50,670 nt of DNA from Saprospiraceae bacterium (GTDB lineage: Bacteria; Bacteroidota; Bacteroidia; Chitinophagales; Saprospiraceae): positions 1 through 50,670 of the forward strand of contig JABSSL010000038.1 in the NCBI GenBank assembly GCA_013214355.1. Direction: 5' to 3'. The notes beneath the pieces are model-generated. The model had not been told where the DNA came from. It saw only the letters and a program-made list of their open reading frames with translations, and ran no database searches. A program made the translations under genes and the position numbers. Position 1 is the stretch's first letter. Each line of letters begins with the position of its first letter. Shown one piece after another: positions 25,895 through 34,021 of this stretch.

Positions 25895-25931
25895 TTCTGC
25901 TCAATCCGAATTTTTTTCGGTTAGATCCGGT
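25895..25931. promoter_or_regulatory. Candidate enhancer site B
   Basis: Half-sites TTCTG (25895-25899), CCGAA (25906-25910), TTCGG (25916-25920) and CCGGT (25927-25931) with spacers 6, 5 and 6, exactly the geometry of site A. The core CCGAA-T5-TTCGG is a perfect palindrome. Its centre lies 138 bp upstream of the promoter-like element at 26051. Confidence 0.63.
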
Positions 25932-25948
25932 AAAGTATAGGCATCTTA

Positions 25949-25977
25949 AAAGGATAGCTTACCTCTTAATATCCTTT
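25949..25977 (+). other. Small hairpin upstream of the SPOR gene
   Basis: AAAGGATA (25949-25956) pairs with TATCCTTT (25970-25977) around 13 nt. It lies between site B and the promoter-like element. It may be part of a terminator for the 881-residue gene, but it is nearly 280 bp after that stop and lacks a T run. The rest of 25672-26118 holds no reading frame. Confidence 0.35.
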
Positions 25978-26050
25978 GTATTTATAGTTTTTGTTTCCAA
26001 TAGTATGATAATCAATGTATTGTGGGTTTTAGCTGGGGCTGAAGTGTGAT

Positions 26051-26088
26051 TTGGCATAAGATTTATAGTAATGGTAGTATTACTAAAT
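26051..26088 (+). promoter_or_regulatory. Shared promoter-like element, copy 2
   Basis: TTGGCATA (26051-26058), ATTTA (26061-26065) and TACTAAAT (26081-26088) with the same spacing as copy 1 at 14091. It ends 30 bp before the ATG at 26119. Confidence 0.55.
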
Positions 26089-26118
26089 CTGAATACTAAA
26101 TCGCCTTAAATCAATACT

Positions 26119-26907
26119 ATGGAGAATTTTATGACACAATATAGCGGTGAAATTGTAACCGCTTTGATTATGCTAGTAATCATGCTAGCCATTGTTTTGT
26201 ATCTGTTTGGTAGAATTATTGATAAGAATCCTCCTGCCACTCGTCATGCAGGTGATGCCACAAGGCATGGCCAAGGCCAACGATGGAATCGAAACACTAA
26301 CTTCCCTCAAGGGGGACAACATCATGGAGGGGGCTATAATACGAGGCAATCTGAAACGCTTTGGGGTTTTGTTATGCTTATTCTTGTAGCCATGGGCTTG
26401 GCTGCACTGATGTTCTTTTTCCGAGATAATGTTTCCTTGGATACAAATGATGGAACAGCCTATTATGGGGAAGTCCAGAAGCCAAGGCATAACGCTTATC
26501 CTTCGATAGGAATTAATAAACAGCAAAGTCAATATGATGTCGGCCATAGCTTACCTGAGTACGATATGGATCGGGATCTTGAAGTAAAACAAGAGATAGA
26601 TGCGGATCGGCAAGCCAGGCTTGAAACAGAAGTGGAGGTGGACGATGAATCTTTAACAGAATTCCACTACAGTTGTCAGGTCTCTGCGTTTGATAAAGAA
26701 CACAAAGCAAAGGATGAACTCGCAAGATGGAAAGTCAGGTTTGGTGAAGATGTTTATTTGGCGACTGGGCAAAAGGAAAGTGGAGAAGTTTCCTACAAAG
26801 TTCTGATCGGACCATTCAAGACCAAAGCAGAGGCCGCGGCTCTAGCTCAACGGATCGGACAAGGATACGCCAGAGATCAAGCGGCTCTTTCGGCCTATCG
26901 CCCCTAA
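26119..26907 (+). CDS. Two-TM protein with C-terminal SPOR domain (first copy)
   Basis: 262 residues. The N-terminus MENFMTQYSGEIVTALIMLV runs into a first membrane helix (about 11-30); a second lies at about 81-101. Between them is a hydrophilic, glycine/histidine/glutamine-rich loop. The C-terminal 80 residues are a SPOR domain (YSCQVSAFDKEHKAKDEL ... YKVLIGPFKTKAEAAALAQRIG), which binds peptidoglycan strands stripped of stem peptides, usually at the division septum. With two helices both ends lie on one side; the SPOR end should be periplasmic. A paralogue follows at 27403. Its upstream region copies that of the signalling module, so it is a likely target of the module's regulator. Confidence 0.82.
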   Translation: MENFMTQYSGEIVTALIMLVIMLAIVLYLFGRIIDKNPPATRHAGDATRHGQGQRWNRNTNFPQGGQHHGGGYNTRQSETLWGFVMLILVAMGLAALMFFFRDNVSLDTNDGTAYYGEVQKPRHNAYPSIGINKQQSQYDVGHSLPEYDMDRDLEVKQEIDADRQARLETEVEVDDESLTEFHYSCQVSAFDKEHKAKDELARWKVRFGEDVYLATGQKESGEVSYKVLIGPFKTKAEAAALAQRIGQGYARDQAALSAYRP

Positions 26908-26960
26908 AATTGGAGCAAATGTCCATAAGGTTTTTTCATATTATTGCACTGCCGTTTTGG

Positions 26961-26984
26961 GAGGGGACCTAGGTCCCCTCTTTT
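26961..26984 (+). terminator. Intrinsic terminator
   Basis: A perfect 20-bp palindrome, GAGGGGACCTAGGTCCCCTC, followed by TTTT, about 55 bp after the stop of the first SPOR gene. The hairpin needs a small loop from its centre. It separates the two SPOR genes. Confidence 0.8.
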
Positions 26985-27402
26985 CATTGAACACGTCCTC
27001 AAAAAAAACAATTACCACACTTTTTTCCACCAACCCCTTTACAAGTTCGATGAAATAGCCTAAATTATCCACCGAAAGCTACACCTCCTCATTCAAATCA
27101 ATTCTATCGATTCAAATCTACTAGTATTTTAAGGTGGCCGTCATTCCTTTTCCCCGTGGGGAACTATATCTATGCCAACCTGTGTTATCTTATCCTGTTG
27201 AACGAGAAAAAACTAGTAGAATGAAATCTGTAAAACTTCGTCTTCCAACGAGCACTTCTATTTTTTTCACAAGGACAGCTTCTTGATTTTGTACTGAAGG
27301 AAAGGTAGGCCCTGTACCTACCAGATCTGCATTTCGCTACTTTACCGGAACCATTGACGCTTATAATCCTATTCCCTAAATCTGCCTAAAAATCCCAGAA
27401 AG
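26985..27402. other. Intergenic between the SPOR genes
   Basis: 418 bp without a gene. It has a 14-bp palindrome, TTCCCC-GT-GGGGAA, at 27150-27163. TACTTTACCGGA at 27338-27349 is the reverse complement of 25926-25937, at the end of site B. Neither the TTGGCATA promoter-like element nor the four-half-site enhancer is present, so the second copy is probably regulated differently. Confidence 0.4.
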
Positions 27403-28113
27403 ATGGAAAGCTTTGTGGAAAATTACTCCGGAGAGATCATGACTGCCTTTTTCATGCTCATCCTTATGTTGATTCTAGTAGTCAACTTACTGCTTAAAAG
27501 TCAAAATCAGACTAACGAAAATCTACACGTACCGACCTTACGAGAGGACATGGATCGTCGAAAACTGAAGAAACAACGAAGAGAACTAGGAAGTATTACC
27601 AGTGTAGCATTTATCTCCTTCATCTTGGTGGCTGGACTGTACTTCTCAAGAAATCAGACTGAGACTGCTTCCTTCCGAGCTGCTGAGATACCAAGCAAAC
27701 CTGAACAAGAAGAACGACCTAAGGTCTTCTATCCTAAGATTGGAGTGAATCAAGATCGAGTTGTTCAAATAGAAGAAACGATAGAACCAGCAGAGGAACC
27801 CGTTCGTTATAGCCATCCTCCGATTCTACCACTGGAGTATGAGGAGCCTAAGACCGTTAGCAATGAAGATGGGTACAGTTGCCAGGTTGGGGCCTATTCT
27901 ACCCATAATAAGGCCATTAATGCCCTGAACAAATGGAGTGAAGACCTAAACATAGAAGGTTTTATCGCATTGCAAGAAGCGGAAGATGGACGACAGCTGT
28001 ACAAGGTATACTTGGGCTACTTTGCTTCCCTTAAGGCTGCCAAGGACTTTACCAAAAAACTGGGAACTGGTTATGCTCGATCCACGGAAGATATTCCTGG
28101 CGCAAGACCATAA
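27403..28113 (+). CDS. Two-TM protein with C-terminal SPOR domain (second copy)
   Basis: 236 residues, the same plan as the protein at 26119: MESFVENYSGEIMTAFFML, a first membrane helix at about 11-31, a basic loop (DRRKLKKQRRE), a second helix at about 64-81, an acidic proline-rich linker, and a SPOR domain (YSCQVGAYSTHNKAINALNKW ... YKVYLGYFASLKAAKDFTKKLG). N-terminal YSGEI and the ends of the SPOR domains (GTGYAR, GQGYAR) are shared, so the pair arose by duplication; the loops have diverged. A strong terminator follows. Confidence 0.82.
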   Translation: MESFVENYSGEIMTAFFMLILMLILVVNLLLKSQNQTNENLHVPTLREDMDRRKLKKQRRELGSITSVAFISFILVAGLYFSRNQTETASFRAAEIPSKPEQEERPKVFYPKIGVNQDRVVQIEETIEPAEEPVRYSHPPILPLEYEEPKTVSNEDGYSCQVGAYSTHNKAINALNKWSEDLNIEGFIALQEAEDGRQLYKVYLGYFASLKAAKDFTKKLGTGYARSTEDIPGARP

Positions 28114-28133
28114 AGCCTTTTGCTTATAAACAA

Positions 28134-28192
28134 AAAGCCTCCTGCTACATCATTCATCACAACTTGGGTTGATTAGCAGGAGGCTTTGTTTT
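28134..28192. terminator. Bidirectional terminator
   Basis: AAAGCCTCCTGCTA (28134-28147) pairs perfectly with TAGCAGGAGGCTTT (28174-28187), with a 26-nt loop and T/A runs on the two sides. It lies between the convergent SPOR gene and MerR gene and probably ends both. Confidence 0.82.
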
Positions 28193-28206
28193 TGCTGGCT
28201 TAGCTT

Positions 28207-28548
28207 CTATAATTCTTGCTGCAGATTTTCCAAAAATCCTCGAATCTCCTTCAAGCGATCAATCACCTGCTTTTTCTGCTTTTGTCTGGATTTCTGTTGC
28301 TTTAATTCACGGCGCGCTCCGTCTATGGTAAATCCCCTCTGTTTCACTAGCGTGTGGATCTCTTGAAGCTGCTGGATGTTCTGCTGGGTGAATCGTCGAT
28401 CTCCTTTGCTGTTCTTGTGGGGGCGGAGACTATCAAATTCATTTTCCCAAAAACGAATAACAGACTTAGAGATGCCGAACATGTCCGCCACTTCTCCTAT
28501 ACTATAGTATCTTTTCAGGTTTGGATCTTGATCCTCAAATAGTTTCAT
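28207..28548 (-). CDS. MerR-family transcriptional regulator
   Basis: 113 residues. The N-terminal winged helix-turn-helix is clear: KRYYSIGEVADMFGISKSVIRFWENEFDSLRPHKNSKGDRRFTQQNIQQLQEIHTLV, followed by a long basic coiled-coil-like helix (RRELKQQKSRQKQKKQVIDRLKEIRGFLENL). No cysteine-based metal site is present. Bacteroidota commonly encode this short MerR next to housekeeping genes; the signal is unknown. It is convergent with the SPOR gene and not linked to it by direction. Confidence 0.9.
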   Translation of the reverse strand: MKLFEDQDPNLKRYYSIGEVADMFGISKSVIRFWENEFDSLRPHKNSKGDRRFTQQNIQQLQEIHTLVKQRGFTIDGARRELKQQKSRQKQKKQVIDRLKEIRGFLENLQQEL

Positions 28549-28704
28549 TTGGGCGCATTTCAGGAAAGATAGGGAAAAAAGTTGATTCTTTATCCTTGAG
28601 CCCGCGCGCCTCCCTTAGCTGAGGGCAGTTGTAATCATTTGAGCTAGCCTTTTGACTACCAGTTATATACAGTTGCGTGAACTTGCGGTCTTGTTCTTCC
28701 GTGT

Positions 28705-30156
28705 CTAGCTATCCAGCATTTTCCGTAGTAAGGCATTAGTAGATTTAGGTTCGGCTTTACCTTTAGATCTTTTCATTACTTCTCCCATGAAAAAGCCCAA
28801 TAGCCCCTTTTTCCCCTTCTTGTAAGTGGCCACTTTGTCCGGATTGGCTTCTATCACTTCTGCCACCAGCTGAGTTAAGAAATCTTCGTCGGCCGATTGG
28901 ATTAGGTTGAGTTGTTTAGCCAGGGCTAAGGGGGCTTGATTTGGGGCTTCAACCAGTGCCGGCAACAGCTTTTGATAGGCGATGGTATTACTCACTTTCC
29001 CTTCTTCAATTAGGGAAATGAAATCAGCTAAATGCTGATGCCCAATGGGATAGCTAGTAATGGAGATACCTTGTTCCTGGCAATACGGAAGAATCTTATT
29101 AATGACAAGGTTGGCCGCTCCTTTGAAGTTTTTCGTATGCTGAACCAAGTCCCGGAAGTACAAGCCGGTAGCCTTTTCCTCACTGAGGATTTTAGTATCA
29201 TATTCCGATAGTCCTAGCTGAGTCTGGAAGTGTTTTTCCAATTCCCAAGGTAGGGGTGGAAGGTGTTCTCGAATCTGTACCAGGTGATCGTCTGAGACGA
29301 TCACAGGAGGAAGGTCCGGTTCTGGGAAATAGCGGTAGTCATGGGCGTCTTCCTTGCTGCGAAGGGGAGAGGTAACGCCGGTAGCAGGATCAAAATTTAA
29401 GGTTTGCTGTTCCACCTGTCCGCCACTTTCCAAGAGATCGATCTGGCGCTTCACCTCAAACTTGATGGCTTGGCGGGCATATCGCATGGAGTTCAAGTTC
29501 TTAATTTCACAACGTTCACCGTAGGTGGTGGCTCCCTTAAGTCGTACAGATACGTTGCAATCACAGCGCATGGAACCTTCCTGCATATTTCCATCGGATA
29601 CTTCCAGGTATCGAACCAATTGACGCATCCCAGTCATAAAGGCGTCGACCTCAGCTGCGGAGCGCATATCGGGCTCGGTGACGATTTCCAATAGCGGAAC
29701 ACCAGCTCGATTGAGATCAATCCAAGAGGAACGGGGGGCCATATCATGGATAGATTTTCCCGCATCCTCCTCCATGTGTATGTGGTGAATGCGAATGCTC
29801 TTTTCGCCTGCTTCTGTTTTGATATTCAAACTGCCACCAACGCAAACTGGACGTAGATCTTGAGTGATTTGGTAACCCTTTGGTAAATCAGCGTAGAAGT
29901 AATTCTTGCGATCGAAATTGTTTGTTTGATTGATTTCACTTCCTAATGCTAGCCCTAAACGCACAGCATATTCTACCTGCTTTTTATTGAGCATCGGTAG
30001 TGTGCCTGGGTGGCCTAGTGATATTGTACTGATGTGCGTATTGGGATCTCCGCCAAATCGGGCATCGTCTCCGCAAAAAGCTTTACTAGCTGTAGATAAT
30101 TGCACGTGAACCTCGAGACCAATGACGGTCTCATACTTATCGTATATCTCTGACAT
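28705..30156 (-). CDS. gatB: Aspartyl/glutamyl-tRNA amidotransferase subunit B
   Basis: 483 residues, full length. GatB phosphorylates and, with GatA and GatC, amidates Glu-tRNA(Gln) or Asp-tRNA(Asn). Recognised by YETVIGLEVHVQL, LGHPGTLPMLNKKQVEYA, FDRKNYFYADLPKGYQITQ, the metal-site MEEDAGKS, MRCDCNVSVR and a C-terminal helical tail domain ending GEVMKRSKGKAEP. GatA and GatC genes are not in this window. It is 24 bp downstream of the DUF3667 gene and may share its transcript. Confidence 0.97.
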   Translation of the reverse strand: MSEIYDKYETVIGLEVHVQLSTASKAFCGDDARFGGDPNTHISTISLGHPGTLPMLNKKQVEYAVRLGLALGSEINQTNNFDRKNYFYADLPKGYQITQDLRPVCVGGSLNIKTEAGEKSIRIHHIHMEEDAGKSIHDMAPRSSWIDLNRAGVPLLEIVTEPDMRSAAEVDAFMTGMRQLVRYLEVSDGNMQEGSMRCDCNVSVRLKGATTYGERCEIKNLNSMRYARQAIKFEVKRQIDLLESGGQVEQQTLNFDPATGVTSPLRSKEDAHDYRYFPEPDLPPVIVSDDHLVQIREHLPPLPWELEKHFQTQLGLSEYDTKILSEEKATGLYFRDLVQHTKNFKGAANLVINKILPYCQEQGISITSYPIGHQHLADFISLIEEGKVSNTIAYQKLLPALVEAPNQAPLALAKQLNLIQSADEDFLTQLVAEVIEANPDKVATYKKGKKGLLGFFMGEVMKRSKGKAEPKSTNALLRKMLDS

Positions 30157-30179
30157 GATGGATTTTCCTTCCAGTCGAA

Positions 30180-31283
30180 TTAAAAGATCAAAATACTCAC
30201 CGCTAAAGTGAGGACCAAAAATAGGGTAAATATGAAGATATAAGAGAAGTTGAGCGCACTGTATTTTACAAAAGTCTTGAAGAAGCCCTGTTTATAGACC
30301 CTACGCATAGCAATGAACAGGTAAATCATTACCACCAGCATAGCTCCGCCTACTGCGCTGATAACTTCATCTTCATCCATTTCTTGTCCCATCATGTCAA
30401 ATACCTTGATGGCCAAGAAGAGTATGGAGAAGATCAGAAAAGCGAAGGCGTGATAATGGAAGGAGAAGACGAGATGTTCGACAAAATACTTTTTGCGGCG
30501 TATGTATAAGATTTTCAGCGTAAAGGCAAGGGCCGGCATCATTAAGGCAACCATCCAGATTAACTTCCCGAGCACAAAGCTAGAGAAGGAATTTCCATCC
30601 TTCTTGATTCGTACAACCTGTTGAACTTGTAATCTGTGCCAAAAACCCTCTACGCCGTACATGTCCACCAATTCCCGAGGAGTTTTGGTATACACATCCA
30701 CCTTGGCCATCTCGATGGATTGACCTTCAAAATTGAATTCGCCTTGATACTCTAAATACCCGGCGGTGGTGCTATCCTCTGTCAATTCATCCAGACGTAG
30801 TTCTAAAGTATCTATCGCAGCGATCACCGCCTTTTGATTCTGAAAAAGCGGATAAACATCGGCTTTTATGGTGTCAAAATCAGCGAGAAACAGATCGTAA
30901 TACGCATCTTGTTCTTCATTGGTGTCTCCCGTGTCAAACACACTAATATCATCTTCCCCGATGATAAAGCTCAAGGCCGCAAAGTGAAGGACAGCCAAGA
31001 TTAGAAAAAGACGTAGCGGCGTGGCATAGCGTTTCTGCTTGCCCTTAAAATAATCATTGGTCAGCTTGCCCGGCTTGAACAAGCTGAAAATGGTTCGGAA
31101 GATTTTGGAGTCAACATTGAAAATAGCTTCAAACAGATCGTGGAGAAACACCCAAATGGGTACGCGCCCATCCGTAAACTTCTGGCCACAATTAGAGCAA
31201 TGCTCACCAAACTGGGCCAGTGGATAATGGCAATTAGGGCAATACCGACTTTGATCTTTAGCTTTTTTCTCTTGTAAACTCAT
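30180..31283 (-). CDS. DUF3667 membrane protein
   Basis: 367 residues. The N-terminus has a zinc ribbon (CPNC...CSNCGQK), then the DUF3667 hallmark with VFLHDLFEAIFNVDSKIFRTIFSLFKPGKLTNDYFKGKQKRYATPLRLFLILAVLHF, which ends in the first membrane helix. A long hydrophilic, probably periplasmic segment with acidic residues follows (about 110-210), then four hydrophobic helices to the C-terminus. The family is widespread in Bacteroidota and has no assigned function. Adjacent to gatB in the same direction. Confidence 0.85.
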   Translation of the reverse strand: MSLQEKKAKDQSRYCPNCHYPLAQFGEHCSNCGQKFTDGRVPIWVFLHDLFEAIFNVDSKIFRTIFSLFKPGKLTNDYFKGKQKRYATPLRLFLILAVLHFAALSFIIGEDDISVFDTGDTNEEQDAYYDLFLADFDTIKADVYPLFQNQKAVIAAIDTLELRLDELTEDSTTAGYLEYQGEFNFEGQSIEMAKVDVYTKTPRELVDMYGVEGFWHRLQVQQVVRIKKDGNSFSSFVLGKLIWMVALMMPALAFTLKILYIRRKKYFVEHLVFSFHYHAFAFLIFSILFLAIKVFDMMGQEMDEDEVISAVGGAMLVVMIYLFIAMRRVYKQGFFKTFVKYSALNFSYIFIFTLFLVLTLAVSILIF

Positions 31284-31307
31284 CCGCAGTTGGAAGCGTA
31301 TTTCTTG

Positions 31308-31331
31308 CTCCGATCATCTTTGTGGTCGGAG
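31308..31331. other. Hairpin in the divergent promoter region
   Basis: CTCCGA (31308-31313) pairs with TCGGAG (31326-31331), and the 12-nt loop contains CATCTTTG, which is one base from a TAnnTTTG box. It lies between the divergent DUF3667 and S9 peptidase genes and could be an operator or a leader structure. Weak evidence. Confidence 0.3.
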
Positions 31332-31420
31332 TACCGGTTATTTATGGTATTTTTTCTAATTTCGAAATTATAGGAAGCCAAAGGGACTTTCCTCATTAAT
31401 CGATTAGTTCAAGTAAATAT

Positions 31421-33847
31421 ATGACAAACAGCCTAGAGACTCGCTTACAGGATATAAAATCTTACGCCAAGATACGACTGGCCACTATATTCGTTTGCCT
31501 ACTATCCGTTGCTACGACAGGCATTGCTCAGTCGGTGCCAAATCGATCAAGCCTTGATATCGCTCAGATTATGCAGGGCGAAAAATTCGTCGGATTTTCC
31601 CCCAGTAGCATCCGATGGTCAGCGGATAGTGAAACCATTTATTTTTCTTGGAATCCCAATCAGGATACTTTGAGATCTTGGTACAAGGTGGGGATGGATG
31701 GTGATGCCCCTCAGGCATTGGAGTTAGCGGAAGAGATGAATCTACCAGTTCGTGGAACTTTCAATAGAGATCGGACGAAGAAGGTTTATGTAAGAAACGG
31801 AGACCTATTTCTGCACGATTTCACCACTAGTTCTACGCAGCAATTAACGAATACAGTCGGAAGAGAGGGTAACCCCTACTTTTCTGGGGACGAACAAAAG
31901 CTTATTTATCAAAGTGGTTCCAATCTCTATAGTTGGGACTTGACTTCTGGTCAGCTCCAGCAGATCACCGATTTTCGATCTGGTTCCCCTCGTACATCTG
32001 CTGAGAGCTCTGGATATAAATCTTGGCTAGAGGAAGATCAACTAGCCTATTTTGGGATCTTGAAGCAAAGAAAAGAGGTCAGAGACTTACGCAGCAAGAA
32101 TAATGAAAAGAGGGAAGTGAAACGCCCCTTGAAAATCTATTCTGGGAATAAGCGTATCTCCAATCAGACCTTAAGCCCGGATGGGAAGTTTGTCAGTTTC
32201 CGTTTGACACGTTCTAGCTCGAATCACAGCACAAAAGTGCCTAATTACGTGACAGAATCAGGGTTTGTGGAAGATATTTCGGCTCGGTCTAAGGTAGGTA
32301 GTCCGCAAAGTACCTATGAGTTTGGCGTTTACGATATTGAAAAGGATACCTTTTGGATACTAGATACCAAACAAATAGAAGGTATTTATGATAAACCATC
32401 CTACTTGGTCAAATACCATAAGGGAGAAGAGGAGTACTCCAGTACTTATTCAGCTCCCAGAGATGTGATTGTTCATGGACCTCTCTATTCTGAGAATAAT
32501 GAGGCTGTGGTAGTGGTGCGTAGCCTAGACAACAAGGACCGTTGGATCATGCTGCTTGATATGAGCACTAGGGAACTGAAAACGCTGGATTGGCAGCACG
32601 ATGAGGCTTGGATTGGTGGTCCTGGTATTTCGGGTTGGAACTTCTCGGCAGGAACCATTGGTTGGATGCCTAACAACGAAGACATCTACTATCAATCTGA
32701 AAGTACTGGTTTTTCTCATTTGTATACAGTGAAGGTAAAGACCGGAGAAAAGAAGGCTTTGACGAATGGTAAATTTGAAATTCTTAGTGCCGATCTCTCC
32801 AATGATAAAACGCACTTCTGGATTACTGCCAATGCCGAAGGTCCGGCGGAACAGCACTTTTATCGCTTGCCAGTTGGTGGAGGAAAGTTGGAACGAATTA
32901 CGCAGGAAAAAGGGAATCACCAGGTCAGTCTTTCTCCTGATGAAGAGTGGTTGGCCGTGCGATATTCCTATAGCAATAAGCCTTGGGAACTATATCTGCA
33001 AAAGAATGAAGCTGGGGCAAAACGAAAGCAATTGACGGAGTCTACTACCGCTGCTTTTCGGGCTTACCAATGGAAAGACCCACAGCTCATCACCTTTAAA
33101 GCTAGTGATGGAGCTACCGTTTCAGCACGTCTTTATCGCCCTGATAAGCCTAAACGGAAAGGGCCAGCGGTGATCTTTGTCCACGGTGCTGGCTACCTGC
33201 AAAATGTCCATAGCTGGTGGAGTAGCTACTATCGGGAATATATGTTCCACAATATTTTGGCAGATAATGGCTATACCGTCCTAGATATAGATTACCGAGG
33301 TAGTGCTGGCTACGGTCGAAACTGGCGTACAGGCATCTATCGGTTTATGGGGGGCAAAGACCTAAGTGATCAGGTAGACGGAGCCAAATACTTAGTTGAC
33401 GAACTTAATATTGACCCCAATCGCATTGGGATCTACGGAGGATCCTATGGTGGTTTTATCACCTTGATGGGGTTATTTACTTCCCCTGGAACTTTCAAGG
33501 CAGGTGCAGCATTGCGTTCCGTTACCGACTGGGCGCATTACAATCACTCTTATACGTCCAATATCCTTAACACACCCGTTCAAGACAGTATCGCTTACCG
33601 CAAAAGTTCCCCGATCTATCACGCGGAAGGCTTGCAAGATCATTTACTCATATTGCATGGCATGATTGATGATAACGTACAGTTCCAGGACGTGGTGCGC
33701 CTAGCACAACGATTGATAGAGCTTGAAAAAGACAACTGGGAATTTGCCGTCTTCCCGGTAGAACGGCATGGCTTTGTCGAACCCAGTAGTTGGACAGATG
33801 AGTACAAGCGGATCTTCAAGTTATTTCAACAGCATCTGCAAAAATAA
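31421..33847 (+). CDS. S9-family (dipeptidyl peptidase IV-like) serine peptidase
   Basis: 808 residues. An N-terminal signal peptide (about 17-37, ending TTGIAQ) is followed by a beta-propeller domain with TolB/WD-like blades (to about 550) and a C-terminal alpha/beta-hydrolase peptidase domain. The catalytic Ser675 is in YGGSYGGF, the Asp is at 750/751 in MIDDNVQF, and His783 is in ERHGF. The family removes short peptides from the N-terminus of periplasmic or exported substrates. Length and triad are normal. It stands alone. Confidence 0.93.
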   Translation: MTNSLETRLQDIKSYAKIRLATIFVCLLSVATTGIAQSVPNRSSLDIAQIMQGEKFVGFSPSSIRWSADSETIYFSWNPNQDTLRSWYKVGMDGDAPQALELAEEMNLPVRGTFNRDRTKKVYVRNGDLFLHDFTTSSTQQLTNTVGREGNPYFSGDEQKLIYQSGSNLYSWDLTSGQLQQITDFRSGSPRTSAESSGYKSWLEEDQLAYFGILKQRKEVRDLRSKNNEKREVKRPLKIYSGNKRISNQTLSPDGKFVSFRLTRSSSNHSTKVPNYVTESGFVEDISARSKVGSPQSTYEFGVYDIEKDTFWILDTKQIEGIYDKPSYLVKYHKGEEEYSSTYSAPRDVIVHGPLYSENNEAVVVVRSLDNKDRWIMLLDMSTRELKTLDWQHDEAWIGGPGISGWNFSAGTIGWMPNNEDIYYQSESTGFSHLYTVKVKTGEKKALTNGKFEILSADLSNDKTHFWITANAEGPAEQHFYRLPVGGGKLERITQEKGNHQVSLSPDEEWLAVRYSYSNKPWELYLQKNEAGAKRKQLTESTTAAFRAYQWKDPQLITFKASDGATVSARLYRPDKPKRKGPAVIFVHGAGYLQNVHSWWSSYYREYMFHNILADNGYTVLDIDYRGSAGYGRNWRTGIYRFMGGKDLSDQVDGAKYLVDELNIDPNRIGIYGGSYGGFITLMGLFTSPGTFKAGAALRSVTDWAHYNHSYTSNILNTPVQDSIAYRKSSPIYHAEGLQDHLLILHGMIDDNVQFQDVVRLAQRLIELEKDNWEFAVFPVERHGFVEPSSWTDEYKRIFKLFQQHLQK

Positions 33848-34021
33848 AAGGTGAGGTAAGATGTGAATATCCATTATCGTATTACTACTATTAATTTTGT
33901 AATTTCCCGACCGCAATGATCTAAGCTGATCGAGCAATAATAACAAACACCAATAAAAACCTTTCTCTGGTGGTATAGTGGAGCTGGAAAGAGTAGGGAC
34001 CTGAGAAACAAATGCGATACT

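Noticed and set aside
13545-25919. Perfect 19-bp inverted match between 13545-13563 and 25901-25919, bounding the module like terminal repeats of a transposon.
   Set aside because: No transposase, integrase or target-site duplication is visible, and both copies are parts of regulator-like sites with the same half-site pattern, which explains the match better.
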